A stretch of DNA of 64,000 nucleotides from CALEMW01 sp035447065 (GCA_035447065.1 DAOTGJ010000015.1:7409-71408); one strand, 5' to 3'; positions 45,675 through 56,000 are shown, counted from the first letter of the stretch. The notes: generated from the sequence alone by a model not told the origin. Translations and numbers: made by a program.

Positions 45675-47000
45675 TCAGGGCAAGTTCAGGGTCTGTCCGA
45701 CCGCCAGGCGGTCGGAGTCCATGTGGTTCCGATCCAGGATCTCCCGGACCGTGGTGCCGTGGCGCCGTGCCAGCTCCCAGAGGTTGTCCCCGTTGCGCAC
45801 CGCATACCAGGTGGTCCAGCCCTGGACCGCCGCGCCCTCGCCCCCGCGCCGGGCCGCGACGTAGTCCGCAACCCCGTCGCGGATCACCGCGGCGATGGCC
45901 CGCCGCCCCCGCGGCGTGGACAGCAGCGCGAGGTCGTCCGGGTTGGTCATGTAGGCCGCCTCCACCAGCGCCGAAGGCATGGCCAGCGACTGAAGGACGT
46001 GGAAGTCGTCCTGCTTGACCTTCCGCGCCTCCAAGGTATCAGATCGGCGCGCCGCGGCCAGGATCCGTTCCGCCAGGTCGCGGCTGCGGTCCGCCACGCT
46101 CACCCGACGCAGGTCCATCAGGATGGGCAGCACGTCCGGGTCCGCCGCCGCCGCCGGGTCCAGCCCGAGCACGCGGGCCGCCTGGCGGTCGTCCTCCAGC
46201 AGACGCTCCTCCCGCTCCCCGCTCCCCGCTTCCGCCAGGAAGTAGGCCACCAGGCCGCGCAGGTCCGCACGATCCGCCGTGTTGGCGTGGATGGAGACGA
46301 AGAGGTCCGCCCCCGCCGATTCCGCCAGCCGCACGCGGTCGGCGAGCTTCAGGGTGCGGTCGTCGTCGCGCGTCAGCTCCGCCTTCAGCCCGGGCTCCTC
46401 GTCCAGCAGCCGGGCCAGCTCGCGGGCGATGTCCAGGGTCAGATCCTTCTCCCGCAGCCCGTCGCGGATCGCGCCCGGATCCTGCCCGCCGTGCCCGGCG
46501 TCCACCATCACCACCAGGGTCTCCGGCTCCGCGGGGGCCGCCACGGCCCCGGGCCCCGGCTTCGGCGACGACGTCGGCACGGGAGCGGGCCGCACGTCCA
46601 CCACGATGCGGTCCGGGCGTCCGTCGGCCGCCGGCAAGGCGAAGTGGCGGAAGGCCGTCCCGGTCGCCAGCGCCAGTTCCAGCACGGCATCGCCGCCGGC
46701 CTGCCGCCGCGTCGCAACGAGCACGCGTCCGTCGTCCAACCGGTCCGCGCCCTCGTCGGCGAAGATGGACCCGGGCAACGTCACCGTCAGCACGTCTGCG
46801 TGCCGCTCGGCCAGGTAGGCCGTCGGCCCGGACAGGTCCACCACGATGCGTGTCTTCTCGGGCCCGCTCCAGGTCCGCACCTGCTGGATCAACGCGGCCG
46901 CGGCGCCCTGCGCCAGCAGCAGCACCACGAGCCCCGCCGCGGTCAGCGGCAGGCGCCCGGTCCGGCGCGATGGCGAGGGGGAAGACGGCCTCATGCCCAT
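45675..47000 (-). CDS. N-acetylmuramoyl-L-alanine amidase with AMIN and LysM domains
   Basis: A 441-residue exported amidase that cuts the peptide from MurNAc in peptidoglycan, probably during cell separation. Order: signal/anchor (LPLTAAGLVVLLLAQG), AMIN domain (~residues 40-140), a proline-rich linker, Amidase_3 with zinc residues in DAGHGGQDPGA, REKDLTLDIA and VSIHANT, then one LysM (YAVRNGDNLWELARRHGTT). The ATG at 47000 has AAGGAG seven bases upstream. It is the first gene of the hisS-aspS-phoH-glyQS cluster. Confidence 0.92.
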   Translation of the reverse strand: MGMRPSSPSPSRRTGRLPLTAAGLVVLLLAQGAAAALIQQVRTWSGPEKTRIVVDLSGPTAYLAERHADVLTVTLPGSIFADEGADRLDDGRVLVATRRQAGGDAVLELALATGTAFRHFALPAADGRPDRIVVDVRPAPVPTSSPKPGPGAVAAPAEPETLVVMVDAGHGGQDPGAIRDGLREKDLTLDIARELARLLDEEPGLKAELTRDDDRTLKLADRVRLAESAGADLFVSIHANTADRADLRGLVAYFLAEAGSGEREERLLEDDRQAARVLGLDPAAAADPDVLPILMDLRRVSVADRSRDLAERILAAARRSDTLEARKVKQDDFHVLQSLAMPSALVEAAYMTNPDDLALLSTPRGRRAIAAVIRDGVADYVAARRGGEGAAVQGWTTWYAVRNGDNLWELARRHGTTVREILDRNHMDSDRLAVGQTLNLP

Positions 47001-47129
47001 GGAACGCTCCTTCGGGGGGAGCCGCCCCCCGTCGCTGCGCGGCACCTTAGCACAGGCGACCGGCCGCGGCCAGCACCGGAACCGCCGGCCGCCGTGCGGC
47101 CCGCGGCTCCTTCCGAGGGGCTGCGGGGA

Positions 47130-48062
47130 TCAGCGGAGGGCGTAGTTGTCCAGCACGTAGGGCAGCGGATTCACGTGGCGGCTCTGCACGTGCACCTCGT
47201 AGTGCAGGTGGGGCGCCGTGGAGCGGCCCGTGTTCCCGGACAGGGCGATGGTCTGTCCGCGGCGCACCTTCTGCCCCGTCTTCACACGCCACTCGCTCAG
47301 GTGGGCGTACACGGTGGACAGGCCGTTGCCGTGATCCACGCGCACCATCAGGCCGTAGCCGCGGTCGCGCTTCAGGGCCGTGACCACCCCGTCGGCCGTG
47401 GCCCGCACCTGGGTGCCGGTCGGCACGGAGTAGTCCACGCCGTGATGGAAGCGCTTCACGTTGGTGAAGGGGTCGTGGCGATAGCCGTAGCCGCTGCTCA
47501 GCCAACCCGTGTCCACGGGCCGGATGGAGGGCAGATGATCCAGGGTCTGTTCGCGTCGCACCAGCGTGTCCAGCAGGGCCTGATAGCCCTCGTGCTGGAT
47601 GCGGGCCTGCCGCAGGATGGTGTCGATGTCCCGGTCCAGAGCCACCGCGAAGCGCCCGTCGCCGGGCGTCTCCTGGGACGCGCGCCCCACCAGGCCGCGC
47701 CCCCCCACGCCCGCCTCGCGCACGTCGGGATCCATGGGGTCCAGCCCCATGGCCACCGAGACCAGCTCCTGCAGGCGGTAGGACTCGGCCAGGTTCTCGC
47801 GCAGCATGGCCACCTTGGACCCCAGGTGCTCCACCTGGCGGGCCAGCTCGGCGTTCTCCTGCTGCAGACGGGAGCCGCCCGGTTTCCAACTCGTGCCCTC
47901 GCTCAGACCCACCACATAGAAGACCGCCAGCAGCACCGTGCCCAGGGCCGCGGTCCCCACCAGGCCCAGCAGCCAGGTCGGCACGTTGAGCTCCCGGGAC
48001 TGCTCGTGGTCGTCGGGGAGGTACAGGAAGCGGAAGGTCTTGCGCACGGTCGCGGTCCTCAC
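47130..48062 (-). CDS. M23-family peptidoglycan endopeptidase
   Basis: A 310-residue protein with an N-terminal cytoplasmic tail, one membrane segment (WLLGLVGTAALGTVLLAVFYVV), a coiled-coil (QQENAELARQVEHLGSKVAMLRENLAE) and a C-terminal M23 domain. The metal and catalytic residues are seen in HHGVDYSVPTGT, VYAHLSEW and HLHYEV. Such proteins trim peptidoglycan or activate amidases; the amidase gene lies next to it. GTG start. Promoter at 48099-48126. Confidence 0.92.
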   Translation of the reverse strand: MRTATVRKTFRFLYLPDDHEQSRELNVPTWLLGLVGTAALGTVLLAVFYVVGLSEGTSWKPGGSRLQQENAELARQVEHLGSKVAMLRENLAESYRLQELVSVAMGLDPMDPDVREAGVGGRGLVGRASQETPGDGRFAVALDRDIDTILRQARIQHEGYQALLDTLVRREQTLDHLPSIRPVDTGWLSSGYGYRHDPFTNVKRFHHGVDYSVPTGTQVRATADGVVTALKRDRGYGLMVRVDHGNGLSTVYAHLSEWRVKTGQKVRRGQTIALSGNTGRSTAPHLHYEVHVQSRHVNPLPYVLDNYALR

Positions 48063-48098
48063 GTATCGGTCCGATCAGGGGGCCGGGCGGATCCGGCC

Positions 48099-48126
48099 AA
48101 GATACCGGCTCCGCCCGACCTGTCAA
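48099..48126 (-). promoter_or_regulatory. Sigma-70-type promoter for the M23 peptidase gene
   Basis: TTGACA (48121-48126) and TATCTT (48099-48104) are 16 bases apart on the minus strand, giving a leader of about 30 bases. It begins 19 bases after the sigma-factor stop codon and may also feed the downstream amidase cluster. Confidence 0.65.
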
Positions 48127-48144
48127 TGTTCTCCCTATCGGACG

Positions 48145-48993
48145 TCAGGCGTAGTCTTTGAGGATTTCCTTCCCCGCCGACTGCCGCATCTTGCGCAGCG
48201 CCTTCTCCTTGATCTGGCGGATGCGCTCCCGGGTCAATCCCAGCTGCTGTCCGATGGCCTCCAGGGTCATCGCCTCGTCGTCCTCCAGCCCGTAGTAGAG
48301 GCTGATGATCACGGCCTCCCGGTCCGACAGGGCTTCGAGGCTCCGGCGCACGTCCTCCCGCATCACGCGGTCGTAGAGCCGGGCTTCGGGGCCGGGCTGA
48401 TGGTCGGCCGCCAGCGTTTCCACCAGGGGCCTGTCGCCCGTCCCTTGGTCGTCGAGCCCCACCTCGGCGCCGCCAAGCGCAAGCACACGGCGGACTTCCG
48501 AGACCTCCAGCCCCGTCTCACGAGCCAGTTGGAGGGAGTTGGGGTTCTCGATCCCCTCGCTCTGCAGCAAGGATCGGGCCCGGTTGATCTTCAACAGCAG
48601 GGCGGTCTGGTTCTGAGGCAGCCGCACCAGCCGGGAATGGTCCAGAAGGGCCTGCAGGATCGACTGGCGGATCCACCAGACCGCGTACGAGATGAACTTG
48701 AAGCCGCGCGTCTCATCGAAGCGGCCCGCGGCCTTGAGCAGGCCGATGTTCCCCTCGTTGATCAGGTCGGCCAGGGTCAGCCCCTGGTGCAGGTAGCGTT
48801 TGGCCACGGTCACCACGAACCGCAGGTTCGCGTTGACCAGGGTCTTCAGCGCGTCCTGGTCCCCTTCGCGGATGCGGCGGGCCAGGTCGGCCTCCTGCTC
48901 GCGGGTGAGCAGCGAGAACCGGTTGATCTCCCGGAAGTACACTTCCAGGGACTTCTCATGGGTCGGGGGCAGGATGGCGTTCCTCTTTGCCAT
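48145..48993 (-). CDS. Sigma-70 family factor, short primary-type
   Basis: A 282-residue sigma factor lacking region 1.1. Region 1.2 (LEVYFREINRFSLLTREQEADLARRI) is followed by region 2 (ANLRFVVTVAKRY, DLINEGNIGLLKAAGRFDETRGFKFISYAVWWIRQSI), region 3 and region 4 (LEAIGQQLGLTRERIRQIKEKALRKMR). The length and the absence of region 1.1 resemble the Bacteroidetes primary sigma factor, so it may be the main or a primary-like factor. ATG at 48993 is preferred to the longer frame. It follows the HtrA gene by 67 bases. Confidence 0.92.
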   Translation of the reverse strand: MAKRNAILPPTHEKSLEVYFREINRFSLLTREQEADLARRIREGDQDALKTLVNANLRFVVTVAKRYLHQGLTLADLINEGNIGLLKAAGRFDETRGFKFISYAVWWIRQSILQALLDHSRLVRLPQNQTALLLKINRARSLLQSEGIENPNSLQLARETGLEVSEVRRVLALGGAEVGLDDQGTGDRPLVETLAADHQPGPEARLYDRVMREDVRRSLEALSDREAVIISLYYGLEDDEAMTLEAIGQQLGLTRERIRQIKEKALRKMRQSAGKEILKDYA

Positions 48994-49060
48994 GGTGCTC
49001 TCCGTTCGCCGTGCGGGGGGCGTCACCGGCTAAGGTTGCCCTGGAAGGCGCCGATCGAGG

Positions 49061-50500
49061 TCAGCCCTTCCCCGTCCCGTTTCCGGACCCGAGCCTCAGG
49101 TAGGACTGCTGTCCTCCCGACTCGAGCAGCAGGGTGACGGCGTCGGGGCTCTCGCCCAGCTCGATGCGGATCGCCGCGAAAGCCTCGGCGTCCGCGACCG
49201 GGCGCTCCCCGATCGCGAGGATGACGTCCCCCACCCGGACCCCCGCCAGCGCGGCGGGTCCGTCGGGGACCACCTCGACCACCATCACGCCCCGGTCGGT
49301 CTCCGTTCCGAAGACCTCGCGGAGCCTGGTGACGCGCGGATCGTCGCCGACCGCCGACGCCAGGCTCATGCCGAGCCAGGCGTCCGCACGGTTCCGGTCC
49401 CGGGATTGGTCGGCCGGCGCTTCCGCCGGAACGACCTGGACCATGATCCGCCGTCCCTCACGCTGGACCCGGCACGGTTGGGGTGCGCCGAGATCCGCGA
49501 TGCTCACAAGGAAATCCAACGTTTCGGCGTCCGCGATCTCACGGCCGCCCAGTTCGATGATCACGTCGCCGGCCCGCAGGTCCGCGGCGGCGGCCGGCGA
49601 GTCGGGCTCCACGGCCTCGACGCGTGCTCCCGCCGGCACCCCGTCCACGCGGTGGTCCGCCGTGCGCACGCCCAGCCAGCCGCGGATCACGCGGCCGTGC
49701 TGCGCCAGGGACTCCAGCACCCGGCGCGCGTAGTTGGACGGGATCGCGAAGCCGATCCCCTGCCCGGCCCGGTTCACGGCCGTGTTCACCCCGATGACCC
49801 GGCCGGCGATGTCCAGCAGCGGCCCGCCGCTGTTGCCGAAGTTGATGGCCGCGTCGGTCTGCAGGAAGTTCTGGAAGCGCGGCGCCCCGCCGTGGATGGC
49901 CAGGTCCCGCCGCCCCTTGGCGCTCACCACGCCGATGGTCAGGCTGCCGGCCAGGTTGCCGAACGGGTTGCCCACCGCCACGGCCCAGTCCCCCACGCGG
50001 ATCTCGTCGGAATCCGCGAAGGTCAGCGGCCGCGGCAGCTCGTCCGCCGCCACCAGCAGCAGGGCCAGGTCGCTGGCGGGATCGGCCCCGACCAGGCTGG
50101 CCTCGCGGTCCCGGTCCTCGCCGGGGAAGCGCACGGTGATCGCGTCGGCCCGGTCGATGACGTGGTTGTTGGTCAGGATGTGCCCCTGACCGGTCACCAG
50201 GAAGCCCGTGCCGGAGCCGTGGCCGCCGAAGGGGGAGCCGCCCTGATCGTCCTCGGGGAAATAGCGGCGGTAGAGCTCCTCCATGGGGCCCAGGTCCTGC
50301 CCGCCGCCGGTCACCCCGCGATCCACGCGGATGCTCACCACCGACGGCCCGGCGTCGCGGGCCACGCGCACGAAGGGGGAATCCGGGGCGGGTCCGCGCT
50401 CCACCCGCACGAGATCCTCGGCGCGCACGCCGACGGCCGTCGCCGCCGCCAGCAGCAGCGCGAGAGCCTGGATCCCGAGGATGGTCTGGAACCGTCGCAT
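49061..50500 (-). CDS. HtrA/DegP-type serine protease with two PDZ domains
   Basis: A 479-residue exported protease. A signal peptide (TILGIQALALLLAAATAVGVRAE) is followed by the trypsin-like domain with histidine in LTNNHVID, aspartate in DPASDLALL and serine in NFGNSGGPL. Two PDZ domains follow (VEAVEPDSPAAAADLRAGDVI and VMVVEVVPDGPAALAGVRVGDVI). It would degrade or refold envelope proteins. AGGAGG lies five bases before ATG 50500. The gap 50501-50657 has a GC hairpin near 50600-50625 without a U-tail. Confidence 0.94.
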   Translation of the reverse strand: MRRFQTILGIQALALLLAAATAVGVRAEDLVRVERGPAPDSPFVRVARDAGPSVVSIRVDRGVTGGGQDLGPMEELYRRYFPEDDQGGSPFGGHGSGTGFLVTGQGHILTNNHVIDRADAITVRFPGEDRDREASLVGADPASDLALLLVAADELPRPLTFADSDEIRVGDWAVAVGNPFGNLAGSLTIGVVSAKGRRDLAIHGGAPRFQNFLQTDAAINFGNSGGPLLDIAGRVIGVNTAVNRAGQGIGFAIPSNYARRVLESLAQHGRVIRGWLGVRTADHRVDGVPAGARVEAVEPDSPAAAADLRAGDVIIELGGREIADAETLDFLVSIADLGAPQPCRVQREGRRIMVQVVPAEAPADQSRDRNRADAWLGMSLASAVGDDPRVTRLREVFGTETDRGVMVVEVVPDGPAALAGVRVGDVILAIGERPVADAEAFAAIRIELGESPDAVTLLLESGGQQSYLRLGSGNGTGKG

Positions 50501-50657
50501 GTTCCCTCCTGAAACGGGTGCCGGCGCCTCATGGCGCAGCAACGACCTTCACCTGTCAGGGGGAAAGCGGAAGAGGGGCGGGGCGCCCCCGGCTCCCTGG
50601 GGAGGAGCCGGGCGTCGCAGGGACTGGAAAGACCTTACCAGAGGTGAAAGATGAGCG

Positions 50658-51185
50658 TCAAGCCCTTTCTTCGGGCTCGTCCTCCTCGTCGTCGGCCTCG
50701 GCCTCCACCCCGTCCATGGGTCGTCGGGGCCAAGCGTCGTCGTCCTCTTCATCCGCGTCGGACATCTCGGACCACTCCGCATCCTCCACCGCCCGCGTGG
50801 GCGGCATGTCCCCCGCGGCCGCCTCGTGCTCGTCGGGCTCATCGTGGGCGAAGCCGGCTGCCGCGGCGCCGCCGGCGGCCGCGGCAGCCTTGGCCTCGGC
50901 CTTGATGGTCTCGATCTCGCGCTTCTTGGCCTCCAGGTCCTTCTCCAGCTTGCGGACCTGGGCCACCAGGCCCTCCAGCACCGCGTCGCCGGTCAGATCC
51001 GTGCGGCCCTCCTGGGCTGCCGTGTAGACGTGGCTGCCGATCTCGCTGAACTGGCGCTCGATCTCACGGCTGAGCCCGAAGATGTCGTAGCGGCGCGAGC
51101 CCACCTTGGCCAGCTCGTTGGTCTTCTCCGCCGCGGTGCCGTACAGCGACACCAGGTTCTTCTTCACGTCCTCCCACAGCGACAT
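50658..51185 (-). CDS. Coiled-coil protein with acidic tail, unknown function
   Basis: A 175-residue protein that I do not recognise. The N-terminal half is helical and charged (SLWEDVKKNLVSLYGTAAEKTNEL, then VAQVRKLEKDLEAKKREIETIKAEAKAAAAA), with no signal peptide. The C-terminal third is very acidic (about residues 115-175, with DADEEDDDAW and DDEEDEPEE). It may be a cytoplasmic coiled-coil partner. GGAGGA precedes the ATG. It is divergently transcribed from the LpxH gene across an 82-base gap. Confidence 0.75.
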   Translation of the reverse strand: MSLWEDVKKNLVSLYGTAAEKTNELAKVGSRRYDIFGLSREIERQFSEIGSHVYTAAQEGRTDLTGDAVLEGLVAQVRKLEKDLEAKKREIETIKAEAKAAAAAGGAAAAGFAHDEPDEHEAAAGDMPPTRAVEDAEWSEMSDADEEDDDAWPRRPMDGVEAEADDEEDEPEERA

Positions 51186-51250
51186 CGCGGTCCTCCTCCG
51201 ACGGTGAGCCCGGCGCGGGCCGAAATCCCTTGCCGTTCGTTCGACATTCC

Positions 51251-51256
51251 TATACT
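51251..51256 (+). promoter_or_regulatory. -10 element of a probable leaderless promoter for lpxH
   Basis: TATACT lies 11 bases before the lpxH ATG, with a weak -35 (CTTGCC/TTGCCG) about 15-16 bases upstream. The predicted start is only ~5 bases before the ATG and no Shine-Dalgarno is visible, so the mRNA may be leaderless. Confidence 0.45.
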
Positions 51257-51267
51257 AACTGACGGCC

Positions 51268-52014
51268 ATGAGCAAGCCGTCGTCAGCCACCATCCTGTTC
51301 GTCTCCGACACCCACTTCCATCTGGTCCCCCGACCGGAGGAACGCGGTCGCCTGGAGCGCTTCCTGCTGCTGCTCGACGCCGCCCGCGCCGCCGACGAGA
51401 TCGTCCTGCTCGGCGACATCTTCGACTTCTGGATCGACTACCCCCATTTCCGCATGCGCGGCTTCGAGGAGATCCTCCAGGCCCTGGACCGCCTGCGCGA
51501 CGCGGGGAAAACCCTCCACTTCGTGGGCGGCAACCACGACATCTGGGCCGCGGGCTACCTCCACGAGCGCTACGGCACCAGCCCCCACGGCGGTCCCCTG
51601 GAGCTGGAGCGCGACGGCAGGATCCTGCGCCTGGTCCACGGCGACGGCCTGCTGGTACGCGATTGGGTGTACTCGAGTTTCCGCTGGCTCGTGCGCCAGC
51701 CGGCGGGGATCGCCCTGGCGAAGGGCCTGCATCCGGAGCTGCTGTACCGCTTCTGCTGCTGGCTCAGCGGCACCAGCCGCGCTGCGCACCGCGACGAGCG
51801 GGCCCTCATCGAGCGGCGCGCCGGCGAACTCCTGCGCCGCGGCGGCCACGCGTGGGACCTGCAGCTCATGGGCCACGTGCACCACCCGTTCATCCTGGAA
51901 CACGAAGGCCGCCGGATGGCGGCCCTCGGCAGCTGGTTCGACATGGAGAGCTTCGGCCTCTGGCGCGACGGCGCCTTCAGCCTCCACGACTTCCGCGACC
52001 CCTTCCCCCTCTAG
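51268..52014 (+). CDS. lpxH: LpxH-like metallophosphoesterase (UDP-2,3-diacylglucosamine diphosphatase)
   Basis: A 248-residue calcineurin-like phosphoesterase, the only supported plus-strand gene. Motifs run SDTHFHL, GDIFDFWIDYPHF, GNHDIW, LVHGDGLL and GHVHHP, the order expected for LpxH-type enzymes that cleave UDP-diacylglucosamine to lipid X in lipid A synthesis. Length is near E. coli LpxH (240). A different phosphoesterase role cannot be excluded. Its TAG stop shares the palindromic CTAG with the stop of the convergent PorV gene, a 4-base tail-to-tail overlap. Confidence 0.85.
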   Translation: MSKPSSATILFVSDTHFHLVPRPEERGRLERFLLLLDAARAADEIVLLGDIFDFWIDYPHFRMRGFEEILQALDRLRDAGKTLHFVGGNHDIWAAGYLHERYGTSPHGGPLELERDGRILRLVHGDGLLVRDWVYSSFRWLVRQPAGIALAKGLHPELLYRFCCWLSGTSRAAHRDERALIERRAGELLRRGGHAWDLQLMGHVHHPFILEHEGRRMAALGSWFDMESFGLWRDGAFSLHDFRDPFPL

Positions 52015-52940
52015 CCCTCGTTTCCGAAGAGGAACCGCACGGTGAACCGGTGCGCCGGGTCCAGGTCGTTCTTCATGTCCTCGAACGCGTAGTCCACCTC
52101 CAGCTCGCCGCGCCGGAAGCCGGCGCCGAAGGTCAGCCCCTGGGACTCGTAGTTGATCTTGCTGCCCATGCGCAGCGACAGGGCCGGCGCCACGTGGAAC
52201 TCGGCGCCCACGTGGGCCTTGTTGTTGCCGTCGTTGGGGAAGATCACGTCGCCGGTCAGAGCCAGGCGGTTGGCCAGGATGCCCTGCTGCGCCTCCCATG
52301 ACATGCCCAGGCGCGCCGCGGTGGGCAGCTTGTACGGCACCGCGTCCAAGGTCAGGTCCGAACCCAGATTGGTCACCGAGGCGCCGAACCACAACCCCTC
52401 CACCAACGCCTTGTGCGCCAGGAACACGTCGTAGGCCAGGCCGCTGCCGCCGTAGATGTCGATCTCCTCGTGCAGGAGCTTCACGCCCACGCCCAGGGCC
52501 AGGCGCTCGTTCACCTGCCTGCTGTACGTCACGCCCACGGCCACCTGGTAGGGGTTGAACGTGCCCTCGGCCACGCCCACGTTGTCCTCGCTGTAGCGGT
52601 TCATGTCGTCGGAATAGAACCCCGAGAACAGCAGGCCGATCACGCCCTTGCCCGTGCGGTGGGCCAGGGCCGCCGCCTCGCGGTCGAAGAGGCCGAAGCT
52701 CCGCTGATGCTGCAGCAGCAGGTCCGTGCCGTGGTCCTCGAACGCCAGCTTGGCCGGGTTCCAGTACACGCCCGCCGCGCCGTGGGTGGCCGCCACGCCG
52801 GCGCCGCCCATGGCCACCTCGCGCGCGCCCACGCCCATGCGCAGGGAAAGGAAGCCCGCCTCGCCGGGGGTGCCCGCGGCGGCCGCCCCGGCGGCCAGGA
52901 GGGCCATGGCCAGGATCAGTGAACGGATGATGCGATTCAT
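52011..52940 (-). CDS. PorV/PorQ-family outer-membrane protein
   Basis: A 309-residue protein with a signal peptide (LILAMALLAAGAAAA), then FLSLRMGVGAREVAMGGAGVAA and GVYWNPAKLAFEDHG, the hallmark of the PorV/PorQ (UPF0164) family, followed by a 12-16-strand-like beta-barrel pattern. In Bacteroidetes PorV shuttles type IX secretion cargo. Here it sits 81 bases downstream of a large exported protein with a C-terminal sorting-like domain, which fits a secretion role. GGAACGAGG precedes the ATG. Confidence 0.9.
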   Translation of the reverse strand: MNRIIRSLILAMALLAAGAAAAGTPGEAGFLSLRMGVGAREVAMGGAGVAATHGAAGVYWNPAKLAFEDHGTDLLLQHQRSFGLFDREAAALAHRTGKGVIGLLFSGFYSDDMNRYSEDNVGVAEGTFNPYQVAVGVTYSRQVNERLALGVGVKLLHEEIDIYGGSGLAYDVFLAHKALVEGLWFGASVTNLGSDLTLDAVPYKLPTAARLGMSWEAQQGILANRLALTGDVIFPNDGNNKAHVGAEFHVAPALSLRMGSKINYESQGLTFGAGFRRGELEVDYAFEDMKNDLDPAHRFTVRFLFGNEG

Positions 52941-53021
52941 GCCTCGTTCCTTTCGCGCGGCCGGTCGACCGCCGCGCTGCTGGGGGTTGCCCTCAGAGTA
53001 TCGTTCCGATCCGCGTCTTCA

Positions 53022-56000
53022 TCAACGTTCGATCGCCGCGGGGATCACCTGCACCTGCTCCCCCGCCGCCGTGCGCGCCCGCACACGGCAGAGGTACGGC
53101 CCGCTCACGGCGCCGCTCAGATCCAGCGACGACTGCACCGGCTGGCCGGCGAAGGCCGTCGCAGGCGCGCCGCGGGCCACCTCCTCGCCCTCCAGGTTGT
53201 AGACGGTCACGACCATCTCGCCGTCGCCGGCGAGGACCGCCCGCACCGTCAGCCGCCCGTCGCGCACGGGGTTGGGCGACACGGCAAGGCTGCCGTCCAC
53301 GAAGATCCCGCCGTCGCCCGGCTCCTCCCCGCCCGACGGCGCCTGGAACGCCCGCGTCGCCGCGCCGCCCCACATGGGCCAAACGCTCTGGGCGCTTTCC
53401 GTCCCCGGCACCGACCACGCCGTCAGCCTCGACCGTGCCGTGGTCCCGTTCTCGCCGCCCTCGGTGTCGGGTGCGGTCAGCCGCGCCATGCTGCCGACCG
53501 CGACGATCTCCAGGCCCGGCAGCCCATCCAGATCCATGGCCAGCGGCGACCCCGCGGCCTCGCCGGGTCCGGCCAGCGGCCAGCCGGCCACCTCGTCGCC
53601 GTCCTCATGGGCCAGGAAGAGCCGACCGTCGCGGGCGGTGAAAAGGGTGAAGGTCTCGCCCTCCTGGCGCCAGCTCAGGGCCGAAGGGTTGCGTGCCGGA
53701 TCGTCGGTGCGCACGGTGCTGACGGGGATCAGCGGCCACCCGGTCAGAGGAGCCCCCGTCGCCCCGGCGCGCATGAAGACGCCGTCCGAGAGATAGCCAC
53801 CGCCCGGGGCGATGGTGGAGCGGACCGGGCGATTGACGTCCCAAGGCGTGGCCTCCGCACCGGGAGCAGCCAGGACGCAGCCGCCATCCGTCAGGGGCAG
53901 CAGAAAACCCTGGTCGGTCGCCAAGGCGGCCGCCGCACCCCCATGGCCCGCGAAGGAATTCGGTCCGGTCGGGCTGAAGCTCGTGCCGGGAGAATAGATC
54001 AACGACCGGTCCTCGAATTCGAGAAAGTGCGGAGCGTAGAGAGCATCGGCCAGCCAAAGCGGGACGGGCTGTCCCGGGGCCGCCCTCCAGAAGCTGCCGG
54101 TACCGCGGATCTCGAGATCCGCCGCGGCGCCCCCGTCCCAGGCACGATACAGGGCCAAGCCCAGGTCCCCCTCCGCGTCGGCCAACCACTCCAGGGCGAC
54201 GATCACGTGCTCCGCTTCCGCACCATCGGGCAGCGCCGCCGCCGGCACGAGAAGAGGTGTGCCTCGGGTCACCGCGCCCGGATACCAGGTCCTCGCCGCC
54301 AGCCCGTAGCTGGCCGCCAGCCCGTCCCCGTCACGCAGCTCGGACCCGTCGCCACGGAACACGTAGATGCCGCCGGGCGCCGTGAGCACGATCTCGTTGT
54401 CCCCGTCGCCGTCCACGTCGCCCGCCGCAGGAGGCCCGCCCCACGTCACGTGGGTCCCCAGGCTGTCGGTGCCGGTGGCGAGATGGCCGGGAGCGTCGCC
54501 GCCCGCCACCAGAGGCGTCAGGTCGTGCCGCCAGGCGAACACGCGGCCCATGCGGTCGGCGGCCACGATCTCCAGGGTGCCGTCCGGCGGAGAGTCCAGG
54601 TCCACGGCCAGCAAGTGGCTGCCCGCCAGATCCACGCCGGGCAGGTCCAGGTCCGCGGTCTTCGTGGCGCCGTCCGGTCCGTCGGCCACGCGGCGGCAGC
54701 GGAAGGTCATGCGTTCACGGTAGAGGATCACCGTGGGATCCTCGGGAATGGGCGAGACCGCGTAGGCGGAGTCCACCACCACCGGCGAGATCTCGTCGAT
54801 CAGGATGCCCGTGGGCACGCCGGCGGCGGTGTCCGTGTTCGGGTCGGTGTCGGGGCCGAAGCGGGCGTTGCCCTCGGCGCGGAAGCTGTCGTCGTCGCCG
54901 CCCAGGAGCCAGGGAGTGCCGCGGCGCACGTCCAGATCCTGGATGCCGTCGGCCTCCTCCACGTCCACGGACTTCCGCCGAGGATCGGCGTTGAAGATGT
55001 TGCTGGGCGAGAGCAGGCCCCCGCGGACCACGCCCTCGTCGATGTGCCAGATGTAGAGGCCGCTGCCCGCGCCCTTCACCCCGGCGGCTCGCGCCGAATT
55101 GTCGCTCATGTAGAAGTCCCATTCGGCGCCGGCGTAGCTCTCGTCGCCGTGCACGGCGGGATCGAAGACGGAATCGATGATCCAGCCGCTCCCCGTCCAG
55201 ACCCAGGGCGAATAGGTGGGGTCGTCCAGGCGGTAGAAGTCCGGGATGCCGTTGCCGTTCACGTCGTCGGCCCAGCTGAAGATGCCGTTGCCGTCGGGGT
55301 CCTGGCGCCGGTACTCCAGCAGCCAGTACTCGCTGGGGCCGATCTCCACGCGCGCCAGCGTGGAGTCTGCGGCGGGCGCTTCGATGGGGAACAGCGAGTA
55401 CGTGCCGTCCGCGTCCGGGTCCACCTCGTAGGGAGCCACCCAGCCCATCAGCATGCGGTTGAAGGCGCAGGGTTCGGCGGGCACCAGGCCACCGGCCGTG
55501 AACAGGCCGTAGCCCATGAGGCCGAACTGGCCGATGCCCTGGCTGTCCGGAAAGCCCGAGGGCGTGAAGTCGCTCAGCGACAGCATGCCGAGGCGCAGCC
55601 CCACCTCGAAGCAGTACACGCCCAGCGACCCGAAGTAGCCGCCGGCGCCGCCCGCCGGATCCTGATACTCGGTCTCCGGCAGGATGAGCACCTGGTTCAC
55701 CACCACGGGCTGGCCGCCCAGATCCAGATCCGCCGTGGGCAGCCAGGGCTCCGGCAGGATCTCCTCGTCGCGGGCGTCCAGGAAGTCGTCGGGGCCCAGG
55801 TAGCTGCTGTAGATCTGCTCCGGCGAATTCCCCAGGATGTCGGTCTCCTCGCCGGCGCCGGCGTGGATCAGGATCAGGGTGTCGTAGAGGGAGAAGTCCA
55901 CGTCGGCGTCCACGGCCGCCACCACGTCGCGGGCCAGGATCATCTTCTGCTCGCCCTCCTCGGGGTGGTTCCCGTAGAAGGCCATGGTCTGGGGCAGGTT

